A DNA stretch of 33,591 nucleotides from Chloroflexota bacterium (GTDB lineage Bacteria; Chloroflexota; Dehalococcoidia; SM23-28-2; RBG-16-64-32), in contig VBEJ01000040.1 in the NCBI GenBank assembly GCA_005882985.1, forward strand, positions 1-33,591. The letters are read 5' to 3'. Under the pieces are notes generated by a model, which ran no database searches, was not told the DNA's origin, and worked only from the letters and a program-made list of their open reading frames with translations. The translations under genes were made by a program, and so were the position numbers. This document shows positions 1-9,149 of the stretch, one piece after another; the first letter of the stretch is position 1, and each line of letters opens with the position of its first letter.

Positions 1-28
1 TGCAGGGGTCGGTGATCACGTAGGTCAT
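1..28 (-). CDS. Ferredoxin, N-terminal fragment running off the window edge (7Fe/FdxA-like)
   Basis: Reverse complement of 1-28 reads ATG ACC TAC GTG ATC ACC GAC CCC TGC = MTYVITDPC, matching the usual start of bacterial 7Fe ferredoxins (M-T-Y-V-I-T-x-P-C). An SD-like GAGGTG lies just upstream on the minus strand. Confidence 0.7.
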
Positions 29-145
29 CTCAGCACCTCTCAGTGGCTGCGCGCGGGGTCAATTGAGAGCCTTCTTCTGCAGAAAGTGCGCAATTCGTTT
101 CGCCGATGCCAATGTATCGCGGATGGGCTGTGGGGTCAAGGCAAA

Positions 146-652
146 TCAGCGTCTCCAGAACTGCCACCACCTCTTACGTGCGCGCCTCGCGGCTGCCGCC
201 TCCCGCGCCTCTTTGATCACCTCCTGGGCGCGGCCCAACGGCAGCTCACGGCGAAGCATGATTATGTCCTCGGCCAGTTGCGAGGCGTACGCCGAATCGC
301 CGGCCACCTCCGGGAAGAGCGTGCGCAGCCGCTCGTCGAACCCAGGAGCGGTGGAACGGGGGCGCCTGCTCGTACCCGCCATCGTGTCGAACACCGAGTA
401 CATCTTTAGCTCGCTGGCGACCGAGGAGAGAGAGGTCGCGAGCAGTGTCGTCTGCAGCGGGGAAAGCTCTACGAGTGCTGAGTCACCGTCAAGCTGCGAA
501 TCCAGTTCCGGCCGCAGCTCGCCGAGCCCGTGCCGGTACTCAGACAGCGTTTCGGGATCGATTTCGGAGCCGGGCCGCGAGAGGTGGTAGGAGATGGCGA
601 GAGCGACCAGTCGCGCCTGGTGCCTGGGCAAACGCACCGCGAAGCGGGTCAC
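146..652 (-). CDS. Hypothetical protein with basic/aromatic C-terminal tail (…[12 protein letters not shown])
   Basis: 168 aa ORF; ATGA-type 4-nt overlap with the end of uvrA (649-652); same strand. Confidence 0.65.
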   Translation of the reverse strand: MTRFAVRLPRHQARLVALAISYHLSRPGSEIDPETLSEYRHGLGELRPELDSQLDGDSALVELSPLQTTLLATSLSSVASELKMYSVFDTMAGTSRRPRSTAPGFDERLRTLFPEVAGDSAYASQLAEDIIMLRRELPLGRAQEVIKEAREAAAARRARKRWWQFWRR

Positions 653-3570
653 CCTGATGCGACGGCTGCGACGGCCGTCTTCTTCCTGATCGGCCGCCTT
701 TTGAGAGTGCCGCGCAGATATCGCCCCGTCACGCTCTCCTCGATTTCCGCCACTTCTTCCGGCGTCCCTTCGGCCACGATTTCGCCACCGCGGTCGCCGC
801 CCAGCGGGCCGAGGTCGATTATGTGGTCTGCCTGCTTAATGACGTCCAAATGGTGCTCGATGATGAGTACCGTATTGCCGGCGTCGACGAGCCTGTGCAG
901 GACGCCCATTAGCGCATTCACGTCCTCGAAGGATAGACCTGTAGTCGGTTCATCGAGAATATACAACGTCCGGCCAGTGGCCCGGCGGGAGAGCTCTGTT
1001 GCGAGCTTCACGCGCTGCGCTTCACCGCCCGAGAGCGTCGTCGCCGGCTGGCCGATTCGGATGTAACCCAGACCTACGTCATGAAGCGTTTGCAGCTTCA
1101 TCCGGATACGAGGGAACGCCTCGAAGAACTGGACGGCCTGCTCGACCGTCATGTCCAACACTTCCGCGATGTTTTTTCCGCGGAAGTGAATATCCAGCGC
1201 CTCGCGGTTGTAGCGCGCTCCGTGACAGACCTCACACGGCACCTCTACGTCGGGCAGGAACTGCATCTCGATCTGGATATAACCCTCGCCTTGGCAGGCC
1301 TCGCAGCGGCCGCCCTTGACATTGAAGGAGAAGCGGCCGGGCTTGTAGCCGCGCAGCCTCGCTTCCGGGACAGACGCGAACATCTCGCGTATCGGCGTGA
1401 AGGTGCCGGTGTAGGTGGCTGGGTTCGAGCGGGGCGTGCGGCCGATCGGCGACTGGTCGATCACGACTACCTTGTCGAGTTGTTCGAGGCCCGTGATGGC
1501 ATCGCATTCGCCCGGCCGATCACGCGCGCCGTAAAGGAGCTGCGCGGCCTTCTTCGAGAGGATGTCGGTCACGAGCGTCGACTTGCCGGAACCTGACACG
1601 CCGGACACGCAAACGAACTTGCCGAGCGGAATGCGCACGTCAATGTTCTTGAGGTTGTTCTCGCGCGCGCCCTGGACAACAACCGTCTTGCCGTTTCCGA
1701 GGCGCCGAGCCGAAGGGAGCGGGATCTCACGCTTGCCACTGAGATACTGGCCGGTAATCGACTCGGGTGTTGCCGCAACATCGCCCATCGAGCCGGCGGC
1801 GACGAGGCGCCCGCCCTGCTCGCCAGCGCCCGGACCGAGGTCGATCAGATAGTCGGCCGCCCGCATCATTGCTTCGTCGTGCTCGACGATCAATACTGTG
1901 TTGCCCAGATCTCGCAACCGCTTGAGCGTATTAATGAGCCGCTCGTCGTCCGCGGGATGGAGGCCGACGGAGGGCTCATCGCACACATATAGCACCCCCA
2001 TGAGCGAGGAGCCTATCTGCGTCGCCAGGCGAATGCGCTGGGCTTCGCCGCCGGCGAGGGTACCCGTGCGTCGCTCGAGTGTGAGGTAATCGAGGCCGAC
2101 GTCGCGCAGGAACGTGAGCCGCGAGCGGATCTCTTTCAAGATCTGATAGGCAATCGTCCGCTCCCTCTCGCTCAAGGGAGAAGTGGGAGCTTGGAGGCTT
2201 TCGACCCAAGCAAGCGCATCGTCAATCGAGAGCCTGGTGACCGCAGAAATATTGCGCTCGTCAACAGTTACGGCGAGTGATTCGGGCTTGAGGCGGGCGC
2301 CGCCGCAGGCCGGACAAGGGTTCTCTGCCATGTACTTCTCGATCTCGGTGCGGATGTAGTCGGAGTCGGTTTCCTTGTAGCGGCGAGAAAGGTTCGGGAT
2401 CACCCCCTCAAACGTGGTGTTCCAGCGGTTATCATGCCCTCCGGAGCCGGTATACGAGATCGTGATCTCGCCACGATCGCCGTAGAGCACATAGTTGAGC
2501 TGTTCTTCAGTCAGCTCTCTGACCCGGGCATGGACCGAGAAGCGGTGCTTCCTTGCCAGCGCCTCAAGCATGCGCATGTACCAGGTGGACACTGTGCTCG
2601 TCCGTGCCCACGGTTGCACCGCGCCTTCCGCAAGCGACAGATTCTTGTTCGGTATGACCAGCTCCGGGTCCAGCTCCATCTTGACGCCGAGACCGGTGCA
2701 TTCTCGGCAGGCGCCGTGCGGGCTGTTGAAGCTGAAGTTTCGCGGCTCCAGCTCACCGAATGACAGGCCACAGTCCACGCAGGCGAAATGCTCCGAATAC
2801 GTCCGTTCCTCCTCCGCCTGCCCGCTCACATCATCTGTCAGCAGTTGGACGACAACGATGCCGCCACCTAGTCGCAAAGCCGTCTCGACCGAGTCCGTGA
2901 GCCGTGACCGGGCAGAATCGTCTTCGGGCTGCTCCTCGATAATTACGCGGTCAACAACGACGTCGATCGAGTGCATCTTGTAGCGATCAAGTGTTATCTG
3001 CTCATCCAGGTCTCGGACTTGTCCGTCCACGCGGACCCGCACGAACCCGGCCTTCCTAGCATCCTCGAATACCTTGTGATACTCGCCCTTGCGGTCGCGG
3101 ACGATCGGGGCGAGCACCATCAATCGCCTGCCGGGCGGTAACTCCAGCACCGAGTCGACGATCTGCTGCACGGTTTGCCGCTGGATCGGCTTCCCGCACT
3201 GAGGGCAATGGGGCCGGCCCGCGCGGGCGTAAAGCAACCGTAGGTAGTCGTAAATCTCGGTCTGCGTAGCGACGGTCGAGCGCGGATTGCGTGACGCGCC
3301 CTTCTGGTCGATGGAAATGGCGGGTGAGAGGCCCTCGATGTAATCGACGTCGGGCTTCTCCATGAGGCCGAGGAACTGGCGGGCATATGCGGAGAGGCTC
3401 TCAACGTAGCGGCGCTGGCCCTCGGCGTAAATCGTATCGAACGCGAGCGAAGATTTCCCGGAGCCAGACACGCCCGTTATGACGACCAGCTTCTCTCGTG
3501 GAATCTGGACGTCGATGTTCCTAAGGTTATGTTCGCGGGCGCCGCGAACGATGATGAATTCGTGGGGCAT
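649..3570 (-). CDS. uvrA: Excinuclease ABC subunit A
   Basis: 973 aa; two Walker A motifs ([45 protein letters not shown]), CxxC zinc motifs, ABC signatures ([33 protein letters not shown]). Confidence 0.98.
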   Translation of the reverse strand: MPHEFIIVRGAREHNLRNIDVQIPREKLVVITGVSGSGKSSLAFDTIYAEGQRRYVESLSAYARQFLGLMEKPDVDYIEGLSPAISIDQKGASRNPRSTVATQTEIYDYLRLLYARAGRPHCPQCGKPIQRQTVQQIVDSVLELPPGRRLMVLAPIVRDRKGEYHKVFEDARKAGFVRVRVDGQVRDLDEQITLDRYKMHSIDVVVDRVIIEEQPEDDSARSRLTDSVETALRLGGGIVVVQLLTDDVSGQAEEERTYSEHFACVDCGLSFGELEPRNFSFNSPHGACRECTGLGVKMELDPELVIPNKNLSLAEGAVQPWARTSTVSTWYMRMLEALARKHRFSVHARVRELTEEQLNYVLYGDRGEITISYTGSGGHDNRWNTTFEGVIPNLSRRYKETDSDYIRTEIEKYMAENPCPACGGARLKPESLAVTVDERNISAVTRLSIDDALAWVESLQAPTSPLSERERTIAYQILKEIRSRLTFLRDVGLDYLTLERRTGTLAGGEAQRIRLATQIGSSLMGVLYVCDEPSVGLHPADDERLINTLKRLRDLGNTVLIVEHDEAMMRAADYLIDLGPGAGEQGGRLVAAGSMGDVAATPESITGQYLSGKREIPLPSARRLGNGKTVVVQGARENNLKNIDVRIPLGKFVCVSGVSGSGKSTLVTDILSKKAAQLLYGARDRPGECDAITGLEQLDKVVVIDQSPIGRTPRSNPATYTGTFTPIREMFASVPEARLRGYKPGRFSFNVKGGRCEACQGEGYIQIEMQFLPDVEVPCEVCHGARYNREALDIHFRGKNIAEVLDMTVEQAVQFFEAFPRIRMKLQTLHDVGLGYIRIGQPATTLSGGEAQRVKLATELSRRATGRTLYILDEPTTGLSFEDVNALMGVLHRLVDAGNTVLIIEHHLDVIKQADHIIDLGPLGGDRGGEIVAEGTPEEVAEIEESVTGRYLRGTLKRRPIRKKTAVAAVASG

Positions 3571-3785
3571 TGCTTTCTTGGCTCAACCGGATATTTTAAG
3601 TTCGATTGCGAATTAGAACAAGGGTTTTAGGGTCACCTTGATTAGTCTCCTGTCTTCTATTTATGTAAATATCGAGTAAATACAGCAGCACCCGGCCTTG
3701 TCCACCGGTAACGTCATTTCCTTCTACGGCGTCCGCATTATTGGAGGCAATGTAACAAGCGTGAGCGTCCGGTAGAGGGGACTGA

Positions 3786-5282
3786 ATGACGGCAATGGTA
3801 GGCACACACCCTTCAGAAGGGCCCATAGCTGAAAACGCGGAAGAATCACTCACGATATCCGAGACGCGCTCTTTCCGGCTGCTCCGCTGGGCCGTTGCAC
3901 TACCCGTCGCTGCCGTTGCAAGCGTCGTTTCCGCCTTTGTGCTCCCCGAGGAAATAACTTTCGCCGTTCTTGCCGGGGAGCTGGCGTTACTCGGTGTCGC
4001 GGGGATCATTGTAGAGATCGCCCTATACAGGACGGAGCGGCGTTTGACACACGAACGCAAGCAGGTGCGCACGCAGTGGCTGAATCAGCGTACAGAGCTG
4101 CTCGACGTTGCCACGCGAGACGAGCTGACGCAGCTGCAGAACCGCCGGTTCTACTATGAGCGACTCGCGGCAGAGCTTACGCGGGCTGAGATGAAGAATG
4201 AAGCGCTGTCGATTCTGATGATCGATGTAGACGACTTGAAAGCCATCAACGACGAGTTCGGCCACCTCGTGGGAGACAAGGTCCTTCGTAGCTTCGCGAG
4301 GATTCTCAACAGCTCCTCACAGGATGGCAACGTCACGGCACGGCTCGGCGGAGATGAATTCGCCGTAATTATGCCCGGTGCAGATCGGCGTGAGGCCGAA
4401 CTGTTTTCACTTCAACTCTGGCAGAAGTTGGCCGACGCGCCGATTTGCGAAACGGAGCACGCAAGCATATACCTCGGCGTTTCGATCGGCAGCAGCGGCT
4501 ATCCCTGGGGCGGAAGCACAGTCGAGGAGATCACCCACTGGGCAGACACGAAGCTCTACGCCAACAAGCTGGAACGCAAGGGTTTCAAGCAGGGGCGTGG
4601 CGACAGGCGAGACGACCGGCTGGCGGCGGCGGTGGTTGAGGTCCTCTCGACCGCGCTCGACGTCCGAGATAAGATGACCCACCGTCATGCGCGCCGCGTA
4701 GCCCGAACCGCAGCTGAGGTAGCACGCTTCATGCAACTTTCCACTGAGAACGTTTCCGAAATCGAGTACGCGGCCGCGCTACACGATATCGGCAAGATCG
4801 GTGTCGCGGACAGCATCCTTCGAAAGTCCAAGTCCCTTGATGCAGATGAGTGGAAAGAAATGCGACGCCATTCGGAACTCGGCTATCAGATTCTCAAAGG
4901 GATTGATTTCTTCCAGAACGCCGCCGAGATCGTCTATGCGCATCACGAGCACTTCGACGGGACCGGCTATCCACGAGGTCTCGTCCGCGAGGAGATACCC
5001 TTGGGCGCGCGGGTTTTCGCCGTCGTCGACGCCTACGATGCTATGACCTCTCGCCGGCCTTATCGCGATGCCATACCGCGCGACGAGGCACTCGCTGAAA
5101 TCGCCAGCCACTCGGGCACCCAGTTCGATCCTAAGGTCGTCCAAGCCTTTCTCGCTGTCATCCGCCGCAGCCCAGACGGCTTCTACGAGGAAAACGAGGA
5201 CGACTCCGTCTTCGGATCGCGTGTCTCCACTGCTGAAGTGCCAGTTCGAACACCGGGCGCGCAGACACTGGTCACGCGTTAG
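3786..5282 (+). CDS. Membrane-associated GGDEF + HD-GYP protein (diguanylate cyclase / c-di-GMP phosphodiesterase)
   Basis: Hydrophobic N-terminal segments; RLGGDEFAVIMPG; HDIGKIG and HHEHFDGTGYPRGL motifs. Confidence 0.95.
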   Translation: MTAMVGTHPSEGPIAENAEESLTISETRSFRLLRWAVALPVAAVASVVSAFVLPEEITFAVLAGELALLGVAGIIVEIALYRTERRLTHERKQVRTQWLNQRTELLDVATRDELTQLQNRRFYYERLAAELTRAEMKNEALSILMIDVDDLKAINDEFGHLVGDKVLRSFARILNSSSQDGNVTARLGGDEFAVIMPGADRREAELFSLQLWQKLADAPICETEHASIYLGVSIGSSGYPWGGSTVEEITHWADTKLYANKLERKGFKQGRGDRRDDRLAAAVVEVLSTALDVRDKMTHRHARRVARTAAEVARFMQLSTENVSEIEYAAALHDIGKIGVADSILRKSKSLDADEWKEMRRHSELGYQILKGIDFFQNAAEIVYAHHEHFDGTGYPRGLVREEIPLGARVFAVVDAYDAMTSRRPYRDAIPRDEALAEIASHSGTQFDPKVVQAFLAVIRRSPDGFYEENEDDSVFGSRVSTAEVPVRTPGAQTLVTR

Positions 5283-5314
5283 CGCATCCCTGCCTCGCCA
5301 TCAGAGCCCGATGC

Positions 5315-5320
5315 TACAAT
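5315..5320 (+). promoter_or_regulatory. -10-like TACAAT upstream of the CoA-transferase gene
   Basis: TACAAT followed at 5322-5337 by GGCGCG-TTCG-CGCGCT, a 6-bp stem with TTCG tetraloop; GGAGG SD before ATG 5358. Confidence 0.3.
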
Positions 5321-5357
5321 TGGCGCGTTCGCGCGCTGTTCGTACGAGGAGGCTGCG

Positions 5358-6677
5358 ATGGACTGGCGCTCTCAGGTCGGCGAAAAATTCACGTCGGCGG
5401 CGGAGGCGGTGAAAGTAGTTAAGTCAGGGCGTCGAGTTGGCATCGCGCCCTTCACCTGCACACCGTTCACGCTCTGTGAAGCCTTGTATGCGCGCCGGGC
5501 CGAGCTCGAGAGTCTAGATATCGACCACGCCGCCGGGCTATTCGCATGGCTGCGACCTGGTGAAGAGAATGGGTTCACCGTCCGCGATAACTACGCGACC
5601 CCGCTGAACCGCGAAATGGTTCACGCCGGCAAGGTCGATTACTTGCCGATAGGCCGCTGGCGCGCGGACGAAGTCGCGCCGGGTTACGACCGCCCTCTCG
5701 ACGTATTCATGGTCCCGCTCTCTCCGCCCGACAAGCAGGGTTACTGTAGCTTCGGCCCGGGCGTCTGGATGTCGAAGCGGCTGGCGCAGGGGGCCGGCAT
5801 TGTGTTGGCGGAGGTGCACGAGAACTTTATCCGGACAGGAGGCGACAACTTCATCCACGTGTCCGAGGTGGACCTCTTCTGTGAGGCGGTGAGGCCAACT
5901 GGCAACCTGCCGATACCGCCACGCACGGACGAGGAGACGCTTGTGGTCGAGGTTGCCTGCACGCTCGTCGCCTCCGAACTCGTGCGGGACCGCGATACGG
6001 TGCAGATGGGAGTGGGAACAGTATCGAGCGCGCTGGGGCTGTACCTGGGCGAGAAGCATGACCTAGGCGTTCAGACTGAGTTGGTGACGGGCGGTATCGC
6101 CAACCTCGTACGCCAGGGAGTTGTGACTGGAAAGTACAAAACGCTCCATCGGGAGAAAGTCGTCGGCAGCGCCCTCGTGGCACTAGACGAAGAAGAGATG
6201 CGACTGATCGACGGCAACCCCGTCTTCGAGCTTTACGACTTCGGATACACGGACGACGTCCGGTTGCTCCTCCAGCAAGACAACCTCGCCGCAGTCAACA
6301 ACGCCCTGCTGGTGGACTTGACGGGACAGATCGCCTCGGAGTCGATCGGCCACAAGGTCTGGACGGGAGTCGGCGGGCAGACGGCCTTCATGATCGCGGC
6401 TCAGTACTCGCGGGGTGGCCGGTCGATCATCGTCCTGCCTTCAAGCCACATGATCAACGGCGAACGGGTGACGCGGATCGTGCCGCTCCTTCCCGAGGGT
6501 ACCCTGGTGACCGTCCCCCGAACTCTTGTGGACTACGTAGTCACGGAACACGGCATCGCGTCGCTTTGCGGCAAGACGGTTCGAGAGCGCATCGGCGAGC
6601 TGATTGGCGTCGCGCACCCCGATTTCAGGGGCGAGCTAAAGAGTGAAGCGAAGCGAATCTACGGGATTTACGTCTAG
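5358..6677 (+). CDS. Acetyl-CoA hydrolase/transferase family protein (4-hydroxybutyrate CoA-transferase-like)
   Basis: 439 aa; QMGVGTVSSALGLYL…DLGVQTELVTGG with candidate catalytic Glu; NNALLVDLTGQIASES; C-terminal VVTEHGIASLCGKTVRERIGELIGVAHPDFR. Confidence 0.9.
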   Translation: MDWRSQVGEKFTSAAEAVKVVKSGRRVGIAPFTCTPFTLCEALYARRAELESLDIDHAAGLFAWLRPGEENGFTVRDNYATPLNREMVHAGKVDYLPIGRWRADEVAPGYDRPLDVFMVPLSPPDKQGYCSFGPGVWMSKRLAQGAGIVLAEVHENFIRTGGDNFIHVSEVDLFCEAVRPTGNLPIPPRTDEETLVVEVACTLVASELVRDRDTVQMGVGTVSSALGLYLGEKHDLGVQTELVTGGIANLVRQGVVTGKYKTLHREKVVGSALVALDEEEMRLIDGNPVFELYDFGYTDDVRLLLQQDNLAAVNNALLVDLTGQIASESIGHKVWTGVGGQTAFMIAAQYSRGGRSIIVLPSSHMINGERVTRIVPLLPEGTLVTVPRTLVDYVVTEHGIASLCGKTVRERIGELIGVAHPDFRGELKSEAKRIYGIYV

Positions 6678-6711
6678 GTCCCGGCTGACGGTTGCCTTTC
6701 TCAATGGGCGC

Positions 6712-7350
6712 TTATTTGGGCAGGCGCTCCTCAAACTCGCGTAGGCGGTCCTCAAGCTGGCGCTGGGCATACGCCATCGTATAATCACCGCGCGTGCGCT
6801 CAAGGATGCCCCTCATCGCGTCCGCCGTCCGCCTGAGGCCCGATGTGACCGCCTCGGGGTAGTCCATCGTCACTAGGACATCGTAGATATCGCCCATCGC
6901 GGCCAGGCAGTCCTCGCAGTGTTGAATATCGCCGGCGCGAAGCGAGTCGAGGAGGTGGCGGCGCAGCTCGCCGACCGTCTCGCCGAGGCCGTTGAGATAA
7001 GAGCCGGCCATCACTGCGAGCGTCGCCGGAGCGGGCAGCGGACGCCCCGCGATAAGCGCGAGCGAGCAGTGAGCCTCCGCAAACTCCTTTTGCGCATCGT
7101 GGACGAAGCCGGCGTGGAAGATGTCTCGATGCTGCGAGAGGGCCGCTTCCGTCTGCTCGAGGTTCGTCTTCGCCTTCGCCAGGAGCCCTCCAGCCGCGTC
7201 GAACTCTCGGCGGTGCACGGCACGGATTGCGTTCGCCGACAAGCGAATCACTTCTCGCGTAAGCGCCAGAGCCTGTTCGCGCGCCTGATGCTTGGCGTCC
7301 AGATGGGCCCGCATCTCGTCCGCGATTGCGTTGAGGCCGTCGGTGTTCAC
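6712..7350 (-). CDS. Translin/TRAX family protein
   Basis: 212 aa all-helical-looking protein with family signature YLNGLGETVGELRRHLLDSLRAGDI…MDYPEAVTSGLRRTADAMRGILERTRGDYTMA; E89-x-x-E92 and E128 resemble the TRAX catalytic Glu triad; 4-nt GTGA overlap with the upstream FmdB-like gene. Confidence 0.85.
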   Translation of the reverse strand: MNTDGLNAIADEMRAHLDAKHQAREQALALTREVIRLSANAIRAVHRREFDAAGGLLAKAKTNLEQTEAALSQHRDIFHAGFVHDAQKEFAEAHCSLALIAGRPLPAPATLAVMAGSYLNGLGETVGELRRHLLDSLRAGDIQHCEDCLAAMGDIYDVLVTMDYPEAVTSGLRRTADAMRGILERTRGDYTMAYAQRQLEDRLREFEERLPK

Positions 7351-7685
7351 AGGTCCTTGACCGGCTCAGGGAAATCACCCTCGCGCGCCGCATCGATCAT
7401 TTGGCGCGCCTCCTGCGGCATGTCGATTCCGAACTCGTCGAACTTGCGCTCCGCCCAGCGCCCTATCTGGCGGGGATCCTTGTAGTCGTCCAGGCGCTTC
7501 GGTTCAGCGCCGTAGTCGCGCAGCATGTCGGCCTCCGACTTATGATACGCGAAGCGCGAAAGCGATCGATCCAGCTTGCCCGAGCCGCAATGCCTACATT
7601 TGGCATCGACCTGGGAATTGACGGTTCGCGCGAAGACGCTGCTCAGCCGCCCGCACTCGCTGCACTTGTATTCGTAAATGGGCAT
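7347..7685 (-). CDS. FmdB-like zinc ribbon protein (copy 1)
   Basis: MPIYEYKCSECG…CRHCGSGKLDRSLSRF; two CxxC knuckles. Confidence 0.9.
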   Translation of the reverse strand: MPIYEYKCSECGRLSSVFARTVNSQVDAKCRHCGSGKLDRSLSRFAYHKSEADMLRDYGAEPKRLDDYKDPRQIGRWAERKFDEFGIDMPQEARQMIDAAREGDFPEPVKDL

Positions 7686-7714
7686 GGCGTCAGAAGATCA
7701 GGTCTAGCAGTTCT

Positions 7715-7945
7715 CTATGTTCTTGCACGGGGAGGCCGGCAGCCGAAAGCGCAGTGACTGCGCCACTGTCCGTATTCGTATCTTGGGGGCACGAAGATAT
7801 GAAAGAACAGCAGAGCGGCAGTTGCGACAAGCGTGAGAAGCACCAAATGCCGCAGGATGATTGGAGCCGCGGACTTGCGCAGCAACCGCCCGGTACTTCT
7901 CGCCGAAGCGCCGGTCGCGACTTCAGTCCACGCCCGCGAATTCAT
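7715..7945 (-). CDS. Putative small single-TM protein
   Basis: 76 aa; one hydrophobic segment (IILRHLVLLTLVATAALLFFHIFV); fills the gap between two co-oriented genes with a short overlap of the upstream one. No family match recognised. Confidence 0.4.
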   Translation of the reverse strand: MNSRAWTEVATGASARSTGRLLRKSAAPIILRHLVLLTLVATAALLFFHIFVPPRYEYGQWRSHCAFGCRPPRART

Positions 7946-8291
7946 CCTCGACTTCTCCTCCGCCGAAGTCGTCCGGCATCTCGCCCGCCTCCATGCGCTC
8001 GAGGTCGGCCTCCATGTCGGCGTCGAGCGGCTCGCCCATCTGACGGCTCATCTTGCGTACCCACCGGGCCATCGAGCGCGGGTCGTTCTCGTCCACATCA
8101 CCCAGACTCGACTCGTCAAAGCCATCGAATGAGTCGCTCTCTGAATGGAGGACGGCCACACGCGACATCAACCGCGAGAGGTCGCCGGATCCGCAGTGCT
8201 CGCAGGCAGCCCCAGCCGGCGCGCCGATGCTGCGCGTGAAGACCGAGGTCCGGCGGCGGCAAGCGTTGCAGCGGAACTCGTAGATCGGCAC
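7923..8291 (-). CDS. FmdB-like zinc ribbon protein (copy 2)
   Basis: MPIYEFRCNACRRRTSVFTRSIG…CEHCGSGDLSRLMSRVAV; paralogous to 7347-7685; acidic C-terminus. Confidence 0.88.
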   Translation of the reverse strand: MPIYEFRCNACRRRTSVFTRSIGAPAGAACEHCGSGDLSRLMSRVAVLHSESDSFDGFDESSLGDVDENDPRSMARWVRKMSRQMGEPLDADMEADLERMEAGEMPDDFGGGEVEDEFAGVD

Positions 8292-8294
8292 TGC

Positions 8295-9071
8295 TTACCA
8301 GTCTTCCGCCAGGCGCCTGCGTTTTATCTCTTCGCGTTCAGAGCACGCATACAAGTAAGGGCAGTGGCCGCAGTGTTGCCCGACGTTCGGCGGGAATTCG
8401 CTTATCGATTGCATCTGGTTCACAGCTTCGAGGAGTTCTGAATGAGAAAGCCTTCTTTGCGCATCGCCGAAGTCTTTGGTCCAGTTATCACCGTCGTCCA
8501 GTCGCCAGAAGGAGGTGGTGGCGACCGGTTTGCCTAGACTTTTCTCGGCCATTATAGCGTAGAGGCGTAGCTGCTTCGCGTCTACCTCGTCCGGGTGCGA
8601 GCCGGTCTTGTAATCAATGAGGTGGAGGCTTCCGTCGACTCTTTCATCGATGCGATCGACGCGCCCGAAGAGTGTTACGCCGGGTTCGACCTCGACCTGA
8701 AAATAGGGCTCTACGAGAAGGGGCCGCGCCGATAAGTCGTGCTGCTTTGCCAACATGCGCAGCTGGTCGATTGACTTTTCGCGCAGCTTATCGACTCCCC
8801 TCATGCGGCGATAGCGGGGCGAAAGCGCCTCCCATCCGTCCTCAAACATACGAATGAGCCGCTGTCCATCCCTCTCCTCGACTGGCACCTTGGAGAAGAA
8901 ATCGCAGAGGACGCGGTGCAGCAGCGACCCGACCGTGTCCTGGGGGCGAAGTCGCGCGGGTATGCGATTGAGGTACTGATAGCGGTAGCGCAAGCGGCAG
9001 GTATAGAACACGCGAATGCGCAGAGGAGAAAGACGAGATACAGTGCTAATTAATTTCGATATCTGTGACAT
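8295..9071 (-). CDS. PD-(D/E)XK nuclease, RecB/Cas4/AddB-type with probable Fe-S cluster
   Basis: VGSLLHRVLCDFF, GRVDRIDERVDGSLHLIDYKTG, QLRLYA; N-terminal Cys (FYTCRLRYRYQYL) plus CGHCPYLYAC (C-x2-C-x5-C). Confidence 0.9.
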   Translation of the reverse strand: MSQISKLISTVSRLSPLRIRVFYTCRLRYRYQYLNRIPARLRPQDTVGSLLHRVLCDFFSKVPVEERDGQRLIRMFEDGWEALSPRYRRMRGVDKLREKSIDQLRMLAKQHDLSARPLLVEPYFQVEVEPGVTLFGRVDRIDERVDGSLHLIDYKTGSHPDEVDAKQLRLYAIMAEKSLGKPVATTSFWRLDDGDNWTKDFGDAQRRLSHSELLEAVNQMQSISEFPPNVGQHCGHCPYLYACSEREEIKRRRLAEDW

Positions 9072-9149
9072 GAATCACGGTTCTAGATATTGGCCAACTC
9101 CCGGCTCTATGGTAATGTTGCCACAAATCTATTAGAGTAGAGGTAGGAC

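Noticed and set aside
3620-3785. Possible c-di-GMP riboswitch upstream of the GGDEF-HD-GYP gene
   Set aside because: I looked for GEMM-type conserved segments and did not see them; only AT-rich palindromes are present.
3596-4072. Minus-strand 158 aa ORF across the intergenic region and antisense to the GGDEF gene
   Set aside because: Overlaps strong coding sequence on the other strand, low-complexity Ser/Ala composition, no recognisable family.
6712-9071. CRISPR-Cas adaptation module because of the Cas4-like nuclease
   Set aside because: No repeat-spacer array and no cas1/cas2-like protein is visible in the window.
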